Source of the DNA: Chamaecrista fasciculata
Lineage: Eukaryota > Streptophyta > Magnoliopsida > Fabales > Fabaceae
Length of the DNA stretch: 64,000 nucleotides
Reading direction: 5' to 3'
NCBI GenBank assembly: GCA_003254925.1
Contig: QANZ01034327.1
Location: forward strand, 1 to 64,000
Of this stretch, positions 11,552-21,999 are shown in pieces; within the stretch, counting starts at the first letter, position 1; each line of letters opens with the position of its first letter. The notes below the pieces were generated by a model that was not told the origin of the DNA, did no database searches, and worked only from the letters and a program-made list of their open reading frames with translations. A program made the translations under genes and the position numbers.

Positions 11552-13858
11552 ATGGATCGTAGTTTTGATTCAGTTAGCTCTATCAATCCTGTGAAGACCA
11601 ATTGGAACATCATGGTCCGTATTGTTCGTATGTGGCTACTTCATTCGAATACAACTTCTAAGCAGAAAGCACCAAGCATGAATATGATTATCTGTGACAA
11701 AGATGTACATTTCATTCCAGATTGTTTTTTAATTATTTGAGTATGTTGTTGTTATATTTGCTTCTTAAAATACTATTTAATGTCCGTTTTTGTTTGTTGT
11801 TGTTATATGTTTCAGAATTCTTTAATTGGTGCTTCTGTCAAGGGGACTTTCTATGATAAATTCAAGCACATATTAAAGGAGGGAAATATATATTTGATAT
11901 CGCAGTTTACTGTTGGTATAAATGGCTACGCATTTTGTTCGACCAACCATGAATTCCGAGTTATTTTTCAATTTAGTACACGTGTCGCACGTCGAGACTT
12001 CATACCAAATATCCCCATGTATGGTTTTCAGTTCATGAAATTGTCTACAGTTACGTCAAGGGAGTTCGAGATGAAACATCTTTTTGGTATGTTTTTAACA
12101 ACGCACATAAATGTTTCCTAATTTAATTTTTATGCCATATAATTCATCATATAATATAATTTTACCAATGTAGATGTGATTGGTGTGGTAACTGAAATGT
12201 CTGGTGTCGCAGAGGATCAGTCGGGTGACGAGTCAAAGACTCGTGTTAGTATGGTAATCCAAGATAGAGAGTATGTTTATTTACTCTATGACTATTTGCA
12301 TTTATACGGTTAAACTTCATATATCTATTTAATAATATATTCTGATTATGTGTTGTTATCATTGTCACTTTTAATCCCAATTATTCATATTTCTAAAAAG
12401 CAAATCGAAGGCATCTGTTACTCTGTGGGGTAGATACGCCCTGCAAATTAAGGAATTTTTGACTACTTATGAGGAAGGTCCGATCATCATCGTTGTTCAG
12501 TGGTGCCGGGTGAAAGAATACAAGGGGGAGATGGTTTTGACCAATTCCATGTACGCAACTCGCGTACTAATCAATTTGGAGACCAATGAGTTCAAAGAAT
12601 TTCGCGAAAGCTTGATGGATGCCGATCAATTTAATGTGGTTACTCCGAAAGGGTCTACTGATAAGGCTTCTCCTTCGGACGATCCTTTTGTCGGAGTCGA
12701 TGGATGCTTCGTTTCAGATTTATTTTCAGCCAAACATCAAAGTGTTTGTTGCGTTGTTGCATCTGTTATGTATGTGAACAACGAAAGGGGATGGTTCTAT
12801 TCGTCATGTCGTAGGTGCAACTCCAAGGTTGATCCGGATGGTAACATGTTCTATTGTTCGAAGTGTAAGATGCAAGTGTCAGTTGCGGTCTATAGGTGAT
12901 GACATTTTCGTCATTTTGATTGTTTCATGCATATCTAATCTACTACTATTTAACTATAGATTATGCAATGAATAGGTATAAGGTAGAACTTGTGGTGAGC
13001 GACGAGTCCGGATCAGCTACGTTGACTATTTTTGACAAAGACGTTGTTAAATTTCTTGGTGTTACCGTTGATGAATTGCATAAAATTCATGTCGAGGTAT
13101 GACCTTTGATGTATGTATAGTTTTTATTTGATTGATGACGTTTAGTTATATTACCGATATTTTAATCGTCATTTTGTTTTATAGGAATGCAAGTCCGAAG
13201 ATTCGAATGCCTCGCTGCCTGTTATGTTTGACACATTTCTAAACAAAAAGTTTGTGTTCAAGGTCACAGTCAAGGTGTCTGACAGGGGATATGCCCCATC
13301 ATTTACGGTGGCGCGCATGTCATGTGACGAGGCATTGGTTAGACTTTGGGACAAAGATTATCGACAAGAAGACTATTCGAACTATAATTCTCTCGGTGAA
13401 GATATCAGTGTGACGGTAATTTTCATATGAAATTCTTGGTGTAGTTGATCCAAATTAGTTTCAGTACATATACATCATATAGAGACATTGATATATATTT
13501 TTATTTTATACCTATGTCGTTCTTCATATTTTTTAATGGAACATTGCAGGACGGCAGTATGTGTACTCCTGATTCGCTACGGATTACTTCCGGAAAGAAC
13601 TGCAAAGGCCTGGAATTGAGCTTTACGGATCTGAGCAGTTCACCAAATGATGGTAAGAGTTCTTGCAGCAAGGGATGCTTACCTGATGATCAAACTGGTC
13701 ATGGCAGTGTGGATCTGACCATATCGTCTGGTGAGGATTCAACAAGTAGTTCTAAGAGGAGTATGCATGATTTATCTGAGGACTGCTGCCATGTGATCTC
13801 TGAAGAGACCGAGTCATTTGAAGATCCGAATGGGAAGAGGAAGAAGATTTGTATTTGA
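11552..13858 (+). pseudogene. RPA70-like protein of the Helitron-associated type (probably decayed)
   Basis: Exons read 11552 onward, 11816-12086, 12174-12270, 12401-12895, 12976-13096, 13185-13415 and 13550-13858. From the second exon on they splice in frame with GT/AG borders. The product resembles replication protein A large subunit: an OB-fold segment (ILKEGNIYLISQFTVGINGY and FQFSTRVARRDF), a second OB segment (VIGVVTEMSG, SVTLWGRYALQI), and a C-terminal OB fold with a CxxC-x13-CxxC zinc ribbon (CRRCNSKVDPDGNMFYCSKC). It ends in a Ser/Asp-rich tail. RPA folds bind single-stranded DNA, and plant Helitrons commonly carry such genes. Exon 1 has no usable donor in the right phase: the expected junction after HFIP reads GATTGT rather than GT, and a stop follows 6 codons later. 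I therefore treat it as a probable pseudogene; an unusual splice site could rescue it. Confidence 0.75.
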
Positions 13859-14893
13859 ATTTCATGCCACATGGTTTAATTCATAGACATTTTATTTTTT
13901 TTAGGTTTGGCAGTTTTTTCCTAATAAATATCCATTGATGCATGTTTACCATAGTTATGTAGTCAATTCGATGCTTGATTTTCGTTAAGACCATAAATAA
14001 ATATCATGAAAAAATTCACATTTATTCTCATATGGGGTATTTTCAATTATTAAATTTGAGAAAATTTAATCCAAATTTGGGAAAATTCCAAGTGATTTGT
14101 TAAGATCCGTGAACAATCCAATGGACAAATCAAAACTATCTCGAATAGTGGTCTACATTTGCAATTGATTTATTAAGTATCTAGGATCAATTTTTTTTCC
14201 CATAATTTCATATTAATTCATATTTTATTTTGATACAATACAATTAAAAAGGGAAAAAAATGCATATTAAAATAGAAATTACATGACATTTATTATTGTT
14301 TGAAATAAGAGTGAAGCTTCATATATAGCCCATATATTTAGCGCAAGATAGAGAGAAATTAGGATAGAAATGTGAGAATTTAAATGGAGTTTCTTACGAT
14401 TATTCACTTATTAAATTATTAAGTTATGTGGCATTTAGCATTCTTGCAATTCTCAATGGATTTACGAAATAATTCACATTTTTTCTCATATGGGGTATTT
14501 TCTTACTATTTATAAAAGTTTAAATGTAATTGTAAATAAATTTGGGGATTTTTTTTGGAACACATATTTCAATAATCTGCAATTTCATTAGCTTATTTTT
14601 TAATTATTAACACACTTTTTAATTTGTCAATATTATTTATCAATCAAATCTCTTAAGATCTTCCCTCTTATTGGCTCTTCTTAATAAGATGGTGTATTCT
14701 TATTAAATATTATTATTTTATATCAGAGTGTGTTAACAAACTTTCTAGATAGTAAGGGTACCACCGATATTTTTGGTTCTATTTTCACACTTTTTATTTT
14801 GTTAATGTTAGTTATCATAAAATCTTTGAAAAATATTCCCCCTAATGTGTTGTTTCAAATTACTTTTATTTTCTGAAATATTATTATTATTAT
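13217..14893. repeat. First copy of a 1.67-kb repeat shared with 15386-17049
   Basis: This covers the last two exons of the RPA-like gene and about 1 kb of downstream AT-rich sequence, ending in an ATT microsatellite. The match to 15386-17049 is about 97 percent by eye and mostly single-base differences. Confidence 0.9.
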
Positions 14894-14902
14894 TTTATAG
14901 TA

Positions 14903-15337
14903 GATTTTGTTATCAAAATACCTAGACTTGATCGAGCTATTGGTTTATGCAATGGAACAAGGTTGATTGTTTTGCGCCTTAGTGACCATGTAATTGAAGC
15001 CACCTTAATGGCTGGGAAGTGTGCTGGCGAGAAGGTTTTAATTCCTCGCATGAATATTATACCTTCTGACATGAAACTACCATTTAGATTTCAACGCAGA
15101 CAATTTCCAATTACTGTTTCTTTTGCTATGACAATCAACAAGAGCCAAGGACAATCTCTTTCAACAGTTGGTATATTTCTTCGTCGCGATGTTTTCACTC
15201 ATGGTCAATTGTATGTCGCAATTTCTAGAGTTCGATCACGTTCTGGTTTGAAGATCTTAGTTTCTCAGAAGGGGGATGAACAATCATATGTTACATCTAA
15301 TTGTGTTTACAAGGAGGTATTTCAGGGTTTGAGATGA
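14903..15337 (+). pseudogene. Helitron/Pif1-type helicase C-terminal fragment
   Basis: The open frame reads through LDRAIGLCNGTRLIVLRL, KVLIPRMNIIPSDMKLPF, FQRRQFPITVSFAMTINKSQ (helicase motif V region) and HGQLYVAISRVRSRSGLKIL (motif VI), then stops at 15335-15337. This is the standard C-terminal end of the RepHel protein of plant Helitrons, which couples a rolling-circle HUH endonuclease to a Pif1-like helicase. The upstream helicase motifs and the Rep domain are absent, so this is a 5'-truncated remnant. It lies about 1 kb downstream of the RPA-like gene on the same strand. Confidence 0.85.
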
Positions 15338-15385
15338 ATTTGTCAATTCTGTTTATTTATTGTCTATTTATGGTTATTTTGTCGN

Positions 15386-17049
15386 GCCTGTTATGTTTGA
15401 CACATTTCTAAACAAAAAGTTTGTGTTCAAGGTCACAGTCAAGGTGTCTGACAGGGGATATGCCCCATCATTTACGGTGTCGCGCATGTCATGTGACGAG
15501 GCATTGGTTAGACTTTGGGACAAAGATTATCGACAAGAAGACTATTCGAACTATAATTCTCTTGGTGAAGATATCAGTGTGACGATAATTTTCATATGAA
15601 ATTCTTGGTGTAGTTGATCCATATTAGTTTCAGTACATATACATCATATAGAGATATTGATATATATTTTTATTTTATACCTATGTCGTTCTTCATATTT
15701 TTTAATGGAACATCGCAGGACGGCAGTATGTGTACTCCTGATTCGCTTCGGATTACTTCCGGAAAGAACTGCAAAGGCCAGGAATTGAGCTTTACGGATC
15801 TGAGCAGTTCACCAGATGATGGTAAGAGTTCTTGCAGCAAGGGATGCTTACCTGATGATCAAACTGGTCATGGCAGTGTGGATCTGACCATATCGTCTGG
15901 TGAGGATTCAACAAGTAGTTCTAAGAGGAGTATGCATGATTTATCTGAGGACTGCTGTCATGTGATCTCTGAAGAGACTGAGTCATTTGAAGATCCGAAT
16001 GGGAAGAGGAAGAAGATTTGTATTTGAATTTCACGCCACATGGTTTAATTCATAGACATTTTATTTTTTTTAGGTTTGGCTGTTTTTTCCTAATAAGTAT
16101 CCATTGATGCATGTTTACCATAGTTATGTAGTCAATTCGATGCTTGATTTTCGTTAAGACCATAAATAAATATCATGAAATAATTCACATTTATTCTCAT
16201 ATGGGGTGTTTTCAATTATTAAATTTGAGAAAATTTAATCCAAATTTGGGAAAATTCCAAGTGATTTGTTAAGATTCGTGAACAATCCAATGGACAAATC
16301 AAAACTATCTCGAAGAGTGGTCTACATTTGCAATTGATTTATTAAGTATCTAGGGTCATTTTTTTTTCCTATAATTTCATATTAATTCATATTTTATTTT
16401 AATACAATTCAAAAAAATGCATATTAAAATAGAAATTACATGAAATTTATTATTGTTTGAAATAAGAGTGAAGCTTCATATATAGCCCATATATTTAGCG
16501 CAAGATAGAGAGAAATTAGGAGAGAAATGTGAGAATTTAAGTGGAGTTTCTTTCGATTTTTAACTTATTAAATTATTAAGTTAGGTGGCATTTAGCATTC
16601 TCGCAATTCTCAATGGATTTACGAAATAATTCACATTTTTTCTCAAATGGGGTATTTTCTTACTATTTATAAAAGTTTAAATGTAATTGTAAATAAATTT
16701 GGGGATTTTTTAGGAACACATATTTCAATAATCTGCAATTTCATTAGCTTATTTTTTAATTATTAACACACATTTTAATTTGTCAATATTATTTATCAAT
16801 CAAATCTCTTAAGATCTTCCCTCTTATTGGCTCTTCTTACTAAGATGGTGTATTCTTATTAAATATTATTATTTTATATCAGAGTGTGTTAACAAACTTT
16901 CTAGATAGTAAGGGTACCACCGATATTTTTGGTTCTATTTTCACACTTTTTATTTTGTTAATGTTAGTTATCATAAAATCTTTGAAAAATCTTCCCCCTA
17001 ATGTGTTGTTTCAAATTACTTTTATTTTCTGAAATATTATTATTATTAT
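15386..17049 (+). repeat. Second copy of the RPA-like 3' segment, bounded by N on both sides
   Basis: The whole piece between the N at 15385 and the N at 17050 duplicates 13217-14893. It contains the last two exons of the RPA-like gene (15386-15586 and 15719-16027). Differences include Ala to Ser near 15481 and loss of the splice donor: the first copy reads GACGGTAATT at 13413, the second reads GACGATAATT. Because both ends are gap characters and nothing unique lies inside, this is most simply an allelic contig misplaced in the scaffold. A true recent duplication is the alternative. Confidence 0.85.
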
Positions 17050-17050
17050 N

Positions 17051-17262
17051 AAATAAATCCAACAACCTATTTCACCTAACCACAATCATTACATACCCTT
17101 TTATATAATTTCACACCCTATTATACATCATTTTCTCTCAAACCATCCAAACACCACTACATAATCTCATCTCATCCTAATTTCAACATCATCTCATCTC
17201 ATCTCATAAGTTGAGATTGGATTGAGATTGGATTGAACTTTTTGCTCCCAAACAGGCCCTTA
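17051..17262. mobile_element. PIF/Harbinger-like MITE end, truncated at N
   Basis: The right boundary, read on the minus strand, starts AAGGGCCTGTTTGGGAGC, a typical Tourist/Harbinger-like end. The adjacent TTA or TAG would be the 3-bp target site. The interior holds repeated CATCTCATCT and GAGATTGGATT motifs. The left end is lost at the N at 17050. Confidence 0.5.
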
Positions 17263-17399
17263 GTGTTTTAAGTTTTAACTTCTAATAATTCTTCGCTAGC
17301 AATCATCTAGTCCTTTTGTCAACCAGATAACTGATAAAGTCTAGCATTGATGTAGTGGGAATGTGTATACATATTCTGTAAACATATTCTTTGTTTTTA

Positions 17400-17770
17400 G
17401 GGAAAAATATTAATTTCGCATTAAAACTTTACACCAACTCTTAATTTTATTTTCATTTTTTTTTGTCAATTTCATCCCCAATATTCTATATTTTGGTCAA
17501 TTTTATCATTTGATTAACTTTTTTAATAAATTAACGACTGACTGCTCCATGTTTTTCAATTTGAGTTAAGATTTGAATTTCTTTTTCTATCAATTTTACA
17601 TTACATATCATTAATCACGTAGATTTCATCGTTAATATTTGATTAAAGTAAAAGAAAATGATAAAATTAACCAAAATGTAAAATATTGGAGATGAAATTG
17701 ACAACAAAATAAGATTTGGGACGGAATTGACAATTGATTTAAAGCTTAGAGACGAAATTAATATTTTTAC
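17400..17770. mobile_element. MULE-type MITE with 9-10 bp TSD
   Basis: The ends are GGGAAAAATATTAATTTCG and the complement of GTAAAAATATTAATTTCG. The arms are palindromic through the word-like blocks around 17440-17500 and 17680-17740. The flanks carry TTTGTTTTTA on both sides (17390-17399 and 17771-17780). The element is 371 bp with no coding capacity. Confidence 0.82.
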
Positions 17771-17808
17771 TTTGTTTTTATATATAAAAACGTATACTTT
17801 GTTTTTTG

Positions 17809-18153
17809 GGCAAAAGCATCCTCTTACTACCCAAATTTATATCAACTTTTAATTTTATTTTCAATGTTTTTTCTTTTGTCAATTTCATCCACAAATTTCG
17901 GCAAAAAAAATTTTATCCACAAATACTTCACATTTTGTCAATTTCATCCTTCGTTTTTATTTTAATTAAATATTAACGATAAATTCTATATGATTTGTGA
18001 CATATAATGTAAAATTAATAAAAAAAGAGATTCAAATTCAGACTCAGATTGATTAAAATGTGAAATATTAAAGAAGAAATCAACATAAAAAAATTTATTG
18101 GAGATAAAATTAAAAGTTGACGTAAAATTTGTGGAGGAAAATATGCTTTTGCC
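17809..18153. mobile_element. Foldback MITE of the same style, no TSD found
   Basis: The ends are GGCAAAAGCATCCTC and the complement of GGCAAAAGCATATTTTCCTC, with long imperfect arms. The terminal GGCAAAA matches the Mutator-type elements at 32487 and 35674. I could not find a target-site duplication. Confidence 0.65.
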
Positions 18154-18171
18154 TTATTTATTTATTTTTTT

Positions 18172-18725
18172 GGCAAAACACCCTTTCGTGCCCCTAACGT
18201 TTGCGGTGGTTTTCAGTTATGCCCCTAACGTTTCATTTGTGTCAGTTGTGCCCCCAATGTGAAACGTTAGTTTCAATTATGCTCCCAATTTCAATCATCC
18301 ACAAAAACAAACACCATTTTTGCACGATATGAGCTTGATTTTGATTAGATTTCATATGTGTTTTAATTTTCGAACATCACAAACTTGATTCCTTGGGAGT
18401 TTAAAATAGCCCCAAATCCGAAGAAAATCGGACCCGATGAACCCTAAAAGGACCAAAACGAAATGCAGCAAAACGAAGCATTTTTCTCAAAATTTCCATG
18501 TGCAAAATGATCCTTAGGAGTCGAAAATGAGTACCCATATGAAATCTGATCAAAACCGAGCTCAAATCATGCGAAAATCGTGTTTTTTTTGTGGATGATT
18601 GAAATTGAGGGCATAATTGAAACTAACGTTTCACAATGGAGGCACAACTGGCACAAATGAAACGTTAGGGGCATAACTGAAAATCACCGCAAACACGTTA
18701 AGAGCACGAAAGGGTGTATAGTACC
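18172..18725. mobile_element. Foldback element immediately upstream of the USB1 leader
   Basis: The left arm contains CACCCTTTCGTGCCCCTAAC and the right arm holds its near-complement at about 18695-18715, with matching blocks for some 100 bp inward. It resembles the element at 32487-33132, which has a perfect 9-bp target duplication. The exact right end (near 18713-18725) is uncertain and I found no TSD. Confidence 0.65.
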
Positions 18726-19003
18726 TTCATCGAGTCTTGAGCATAAGCAAGTCCTCTTTCTAACAAAACTCAAATGAAACAAAGAAAGTAAGTGGAGAAT
18801 GGCTTTAGGGTGAATGTCTTGCTGCTCTTGAAGAACGAATTCAAGAGCCACGAGAAAGGGGATTTCGGCGACAGATATATATATTGCCAAAACCCAAAAG
18901 GGGAAGAAACAAAGTTGAAAGTGGATTTTCGGCTAAAGAGAGAAGATTGGTATCTAAGTATCTTACTCCTGGAGAAAACGGAACTGCAGCACAACGAAAG
19001 CAA
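18726..19003 (+). other. Possible 5' leader exon of the USB1-like gene
   Basis: The sequence ends in a good donor (GCAAG then gtgggt) at 19003/19004, and a matching acceptor (gattcag) lies just upstream of the USB1 ATG at 19693. The open frames in this stretch are not recognised, so a non-coding leader exon is the simplest reading. Confidence 0.35.
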
Positions 19004-19692
19004 GGTGGGTTCCTCGCTTATTTTCTTCATTTTCTTTGTTACTTAGTACTGAGGTATTGTTTTCGGAATGGTTTTTTTTTTCAAGTCTATGTTGTCTCCT
19101 GATTGGACTTGGTGGCTGTTGTTTGTGTTAAATATGTGAGGAATTTTAGTTTTTTAAATCTGAAATTAGATGTTCGTTTGAAATATAGTGCCCGTAACAT
19201 GTTTGTTAAAATGTCTGAACTAGAATTTGCAATGTTGATCCTCGTTCTCTTCTCATAATCATTCCCTGAAATCTCTTTTTTTTTTGGTTCTCCCCAATTT
19301 TGATTATGGGTTACTTGACAAGCTTTTGGATGCTTAAATGATCATTTCCTGTAAGTTTGATTTGGGTCAAGGTTGGTTGTGGTACTCAAGTACTTTGAAA
19401 TTATTTTAGTGTTTTAAAAAGTCTGTCTGTCTTTGTGCTGGGTCTTTGTTCCCGATGATGGCTTGGTGTTTCTAATTCTTCTCGGATAGCTATTAGGTGA
19501 TTTTACTATTCTTTTCCTTTGCTTGGATAGAATTTTTGCATGTCTGAAAAAAGGATGGATGGTTTTGCTTTGGCTGTGCATTGCTAATTAGGTTCATGCT
19601 TTATTTTTAAAACAGCATTAACCCTTTCATAATTTCTAATTATTCTTTTTGATCTGAGATTCAGGTTTAAATCCTGGGGTTTAGACTAAGGG

Positions 19693-20183
19693 ATGGAGGC
19701 CTTGAAAGCATGTTATGGAGATACATCTTCTGATTCAGACTCTGAATCTGCCTCTCCCAACCCAAATTTAATCCAATCTGAAGGCTTCTCCCCTTTGCCT
19801 CCACCTCCTCTTTCGCTCCTCAGTCCTCCAAATTCTCTCGGTATTCCTGGTGTTTAGCTTATTTTATTTTTAGTATTAAAAAAGAGTTAAGAATAAGAAT
19901 AAAAGAATTGCAGCTTCCCCATGGTCAAATGTCAAAATTCTCTGAATTCAAAGATTAATTTCTTATGTTTTAGATTCTAATTGTAATCAACAAAAGTTCC
20001 TTTGTTACTTGTAGAGTACTAGTAGTATGATACTTGCTGTTGATGTTATTTGCCTTCTTGTAACAAGTATTTATTGTTTTAATGGTGCAGGGTCTCAAGA
20101 TTTTCTACAAATAGGTCAGACAAGTAGAATTAGGAACTTCCCTCATGTTGATGGTAATTACGCGCTACACGTTTACATACCGA
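19693..20183 (+). pseudogene. USB1: U6 snRNA phosphodiesterase USB1-like, N-terminal part only
   Basis: Two coding exons, 19693-19840 and 20091-20183, join in phase to 80 codons. They start MEALKACYGDTSSDSDSES, continue with a Pro-rich LPPPPLSLLSPPNSLG, then FLQIGQTSRIRNFPHVDGNY and ALHVYIP. This matches the N-terminus of plant USB1, a 2H-type 3'-5' exonuclease that trims the U6 snRNA tail and leaves a cyclic phosphate. Both 2H catalytic motifs lie in later exons. Exon 2 ends in a good donor at 20184, but I see no continuation in the next 6 kb before the next gene. That stretch is filled with element remnants. It could be a 5' fragment left by rearrangement or a gene with a very large intron and poorly visible exons. 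I favour truncation. Confidence 0.7.
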
Positions 20184-20519
20184 GTAAGTCTATCATATTC
20201 TTTATAATGGGCTTCCATTCTCGTTATAAGTTTTCTTTAATTGCTGTCATTTTAATATTCTGTGATGGGTCTAACCCTAGCAAAGATCTCCTGCAAGGTG
20301 GTTAGTATGAAAGCATTTCTTCATCGGAAACCACAGATTTCAAACTTTCTTGGTTTTCTTAGGACTTTTCTTCACACACATACACACAGACAAAAAAAAA
20401 AAAGGAGGTCTGGGCATGCTGATGATTCTCATATGTGCTGTGTGTTCATAATGATAATTTATAAAATCCTGAAAGTTGCTAATGAGGGAGAAACAAATGG
20501 GTGGATGAACTTTTGAAGA

Positions 20520-20890
20520 CAAAAAATTATTAATGATTTAATTTTTAAATTAAATATAGTGACAACAATATAAATTTAAAATAAATTTGAAGATTAAAAA
20601 GTATAAATTCAATAATAAAAAATATACCAATTTAGATATCAAATCGTCGTTAAGAACTAAATCGTTAAGACGTTGACAATTAAAATATTTTAAGTGCAAA
20701 TTTGATCTCATTTTTTTTGTTATACTATTGGTTTCGTATCTTTGGGTCAGATTCCAATTTGGTCCTATATTTTTTTTTTTTGCAGATTTGGTCTCATATT
20801 TAGGTCAATTGCAAAATTAGTCTTATATCTTAAGGTCAAATGCATAAGTGGTCCCATATCTTTATACCAATTAATGGTTGATCCTATTGT
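20520..20890. repeat. Degenerate Mutator-type foldback debris
   Basis: The stretch holds repeated 'TTGGTC-TATAT' word blocks like those in the well-bounded MULE MITEs of this window, without matching ends that I can define. No gene is seen. Confidence 0.4.
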
Positions 20891-20899
20891 AAATATATG

Positions 20900-21340
20900 T
20901 GACTAGGGATGGCAACGGGTATGATACCCGATCATTTTGTCAGTATCCGTATCCGTTTATCCTATCTAATATTCGTATTTGATAATTTAATATTCATACC
21001 CGTACATTATCTGATATTCGGTATCCGACGAATACCTTAAATATCCGAAATAAAATACCTGAAAATAATGGATATATGATAGGATATCCTAGTTCAATAT
21101 CCATTAATTAAAATAAAATAATTAAAAATATAATAAAAAATGTATAAATTATAATAAAAATATTTATATTATAGAGTATCAGATATCGAGTACCCTAACT
21201 CTCTGTTCATTTCAAGGGGATACCAAATAATTGAAGTAATATCCGTATCTACCCGATATCCGATAATTTTTTATTTTTCATTATCCGTATTCTATCCGAC
21301 ATCCGATATCCGACGGATATCATATTTTTTTAGGATAGAT
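20900..21340 (+). mobile_element. hAT-like element remnant with ATATCCG-rich interior
   Basis: It begins TAGGGATGGCAACGGGTATG, a common plant hAT-type end, and contains many copies of ATCCG/TATCCG. I did not find the opposite terminus, so the right boundary is approximate. Confidence 0.45.
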
Positions 21341-21419
21341 TCAATGGGTAAAAGATTTTTTCTTCATTTAATCACTCATGTAGTTAACATTTCATTTGGT
21401 TAATTATTATATGATACAT

Positions 21420-21990
21420 CACTATTTGAGCGTACGCCTAAATAGCCATCGAGTCGGGCCCCTTCTCCCCTCCAAACCTAGCGAGACGCACTCGTGCCCA
21501 TCAGGTGCCCTCTGCATGGTAAGAGGCGGCCGTGATCGATCCAGGGTCATGGCGCACGCCTTCAGACTTACACGCAGTCACCCACGACTGCCTCGCTCCG
21601 CAATCCACGCTACTGGAGATCGTGGGCTACTGACTTGTTCATACCCACGTTCTCCAGTCTCCTGGCGACCGCCTAATGACGCGACACGCAATCACCCACG
21701 ATTTCCTTATCCCGCAAATCTCGGTCTCCACCACTTTCGATGGTGGAGATCGTGCCTGACTACGTGGTGCGCCTTGCGCGCTGGCCACCACTCTTCCCCT
21801 GCTCTATAAATAGAGCTCAACTCAGCAAACTAAGGTTAGCCACTTCTCACCTTTCAGAATTCATATCTCTCATTCACTAACTTGAGCGTCGGAGTATTCT
21901 TCGCAGGGCCGCCCTATGAAGTTCTTGTAGGTACTTGGACGATCAACTTGCTTTTGCAGCCCACATTCGTTGAACTAGGTAAGTGTGTCC
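21420..21990 (+). mobile_element. LTR-retrotransposon LTR fragment (Ty3/gypsy style)
   Basis: This is an unusually GC-rich block for the window. It has a TATA-like CTATAAATAG near 21803 and downstream AACTTGAGCGTCGGAGTATT, a phrase typical of plant Ty3/gypsy LTRs. No flanking copy or internal coding region is present, so it is a solo or broken LTR. A related, more diverged copy of the 3' part lies at about 42540-42720. The 137-residue open frame 21396-21809 inside it is not a recognisable protein. Confidence 0.6.
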
Positions 21991-21999
21991 ATTTTCTAG

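Noticed and set aside
11400-11594. 64-codon frame just before the RPA-like gene
   Set aside because: AT-rich, no homology recognised, and overlaps the RPA start in another frame.
21396-21809. 137-codon frame rich in Arg, Pro and Ser
   Set aside because: Lies in an LTR-like block and runs up to its TATA motif; no recognisable protein.
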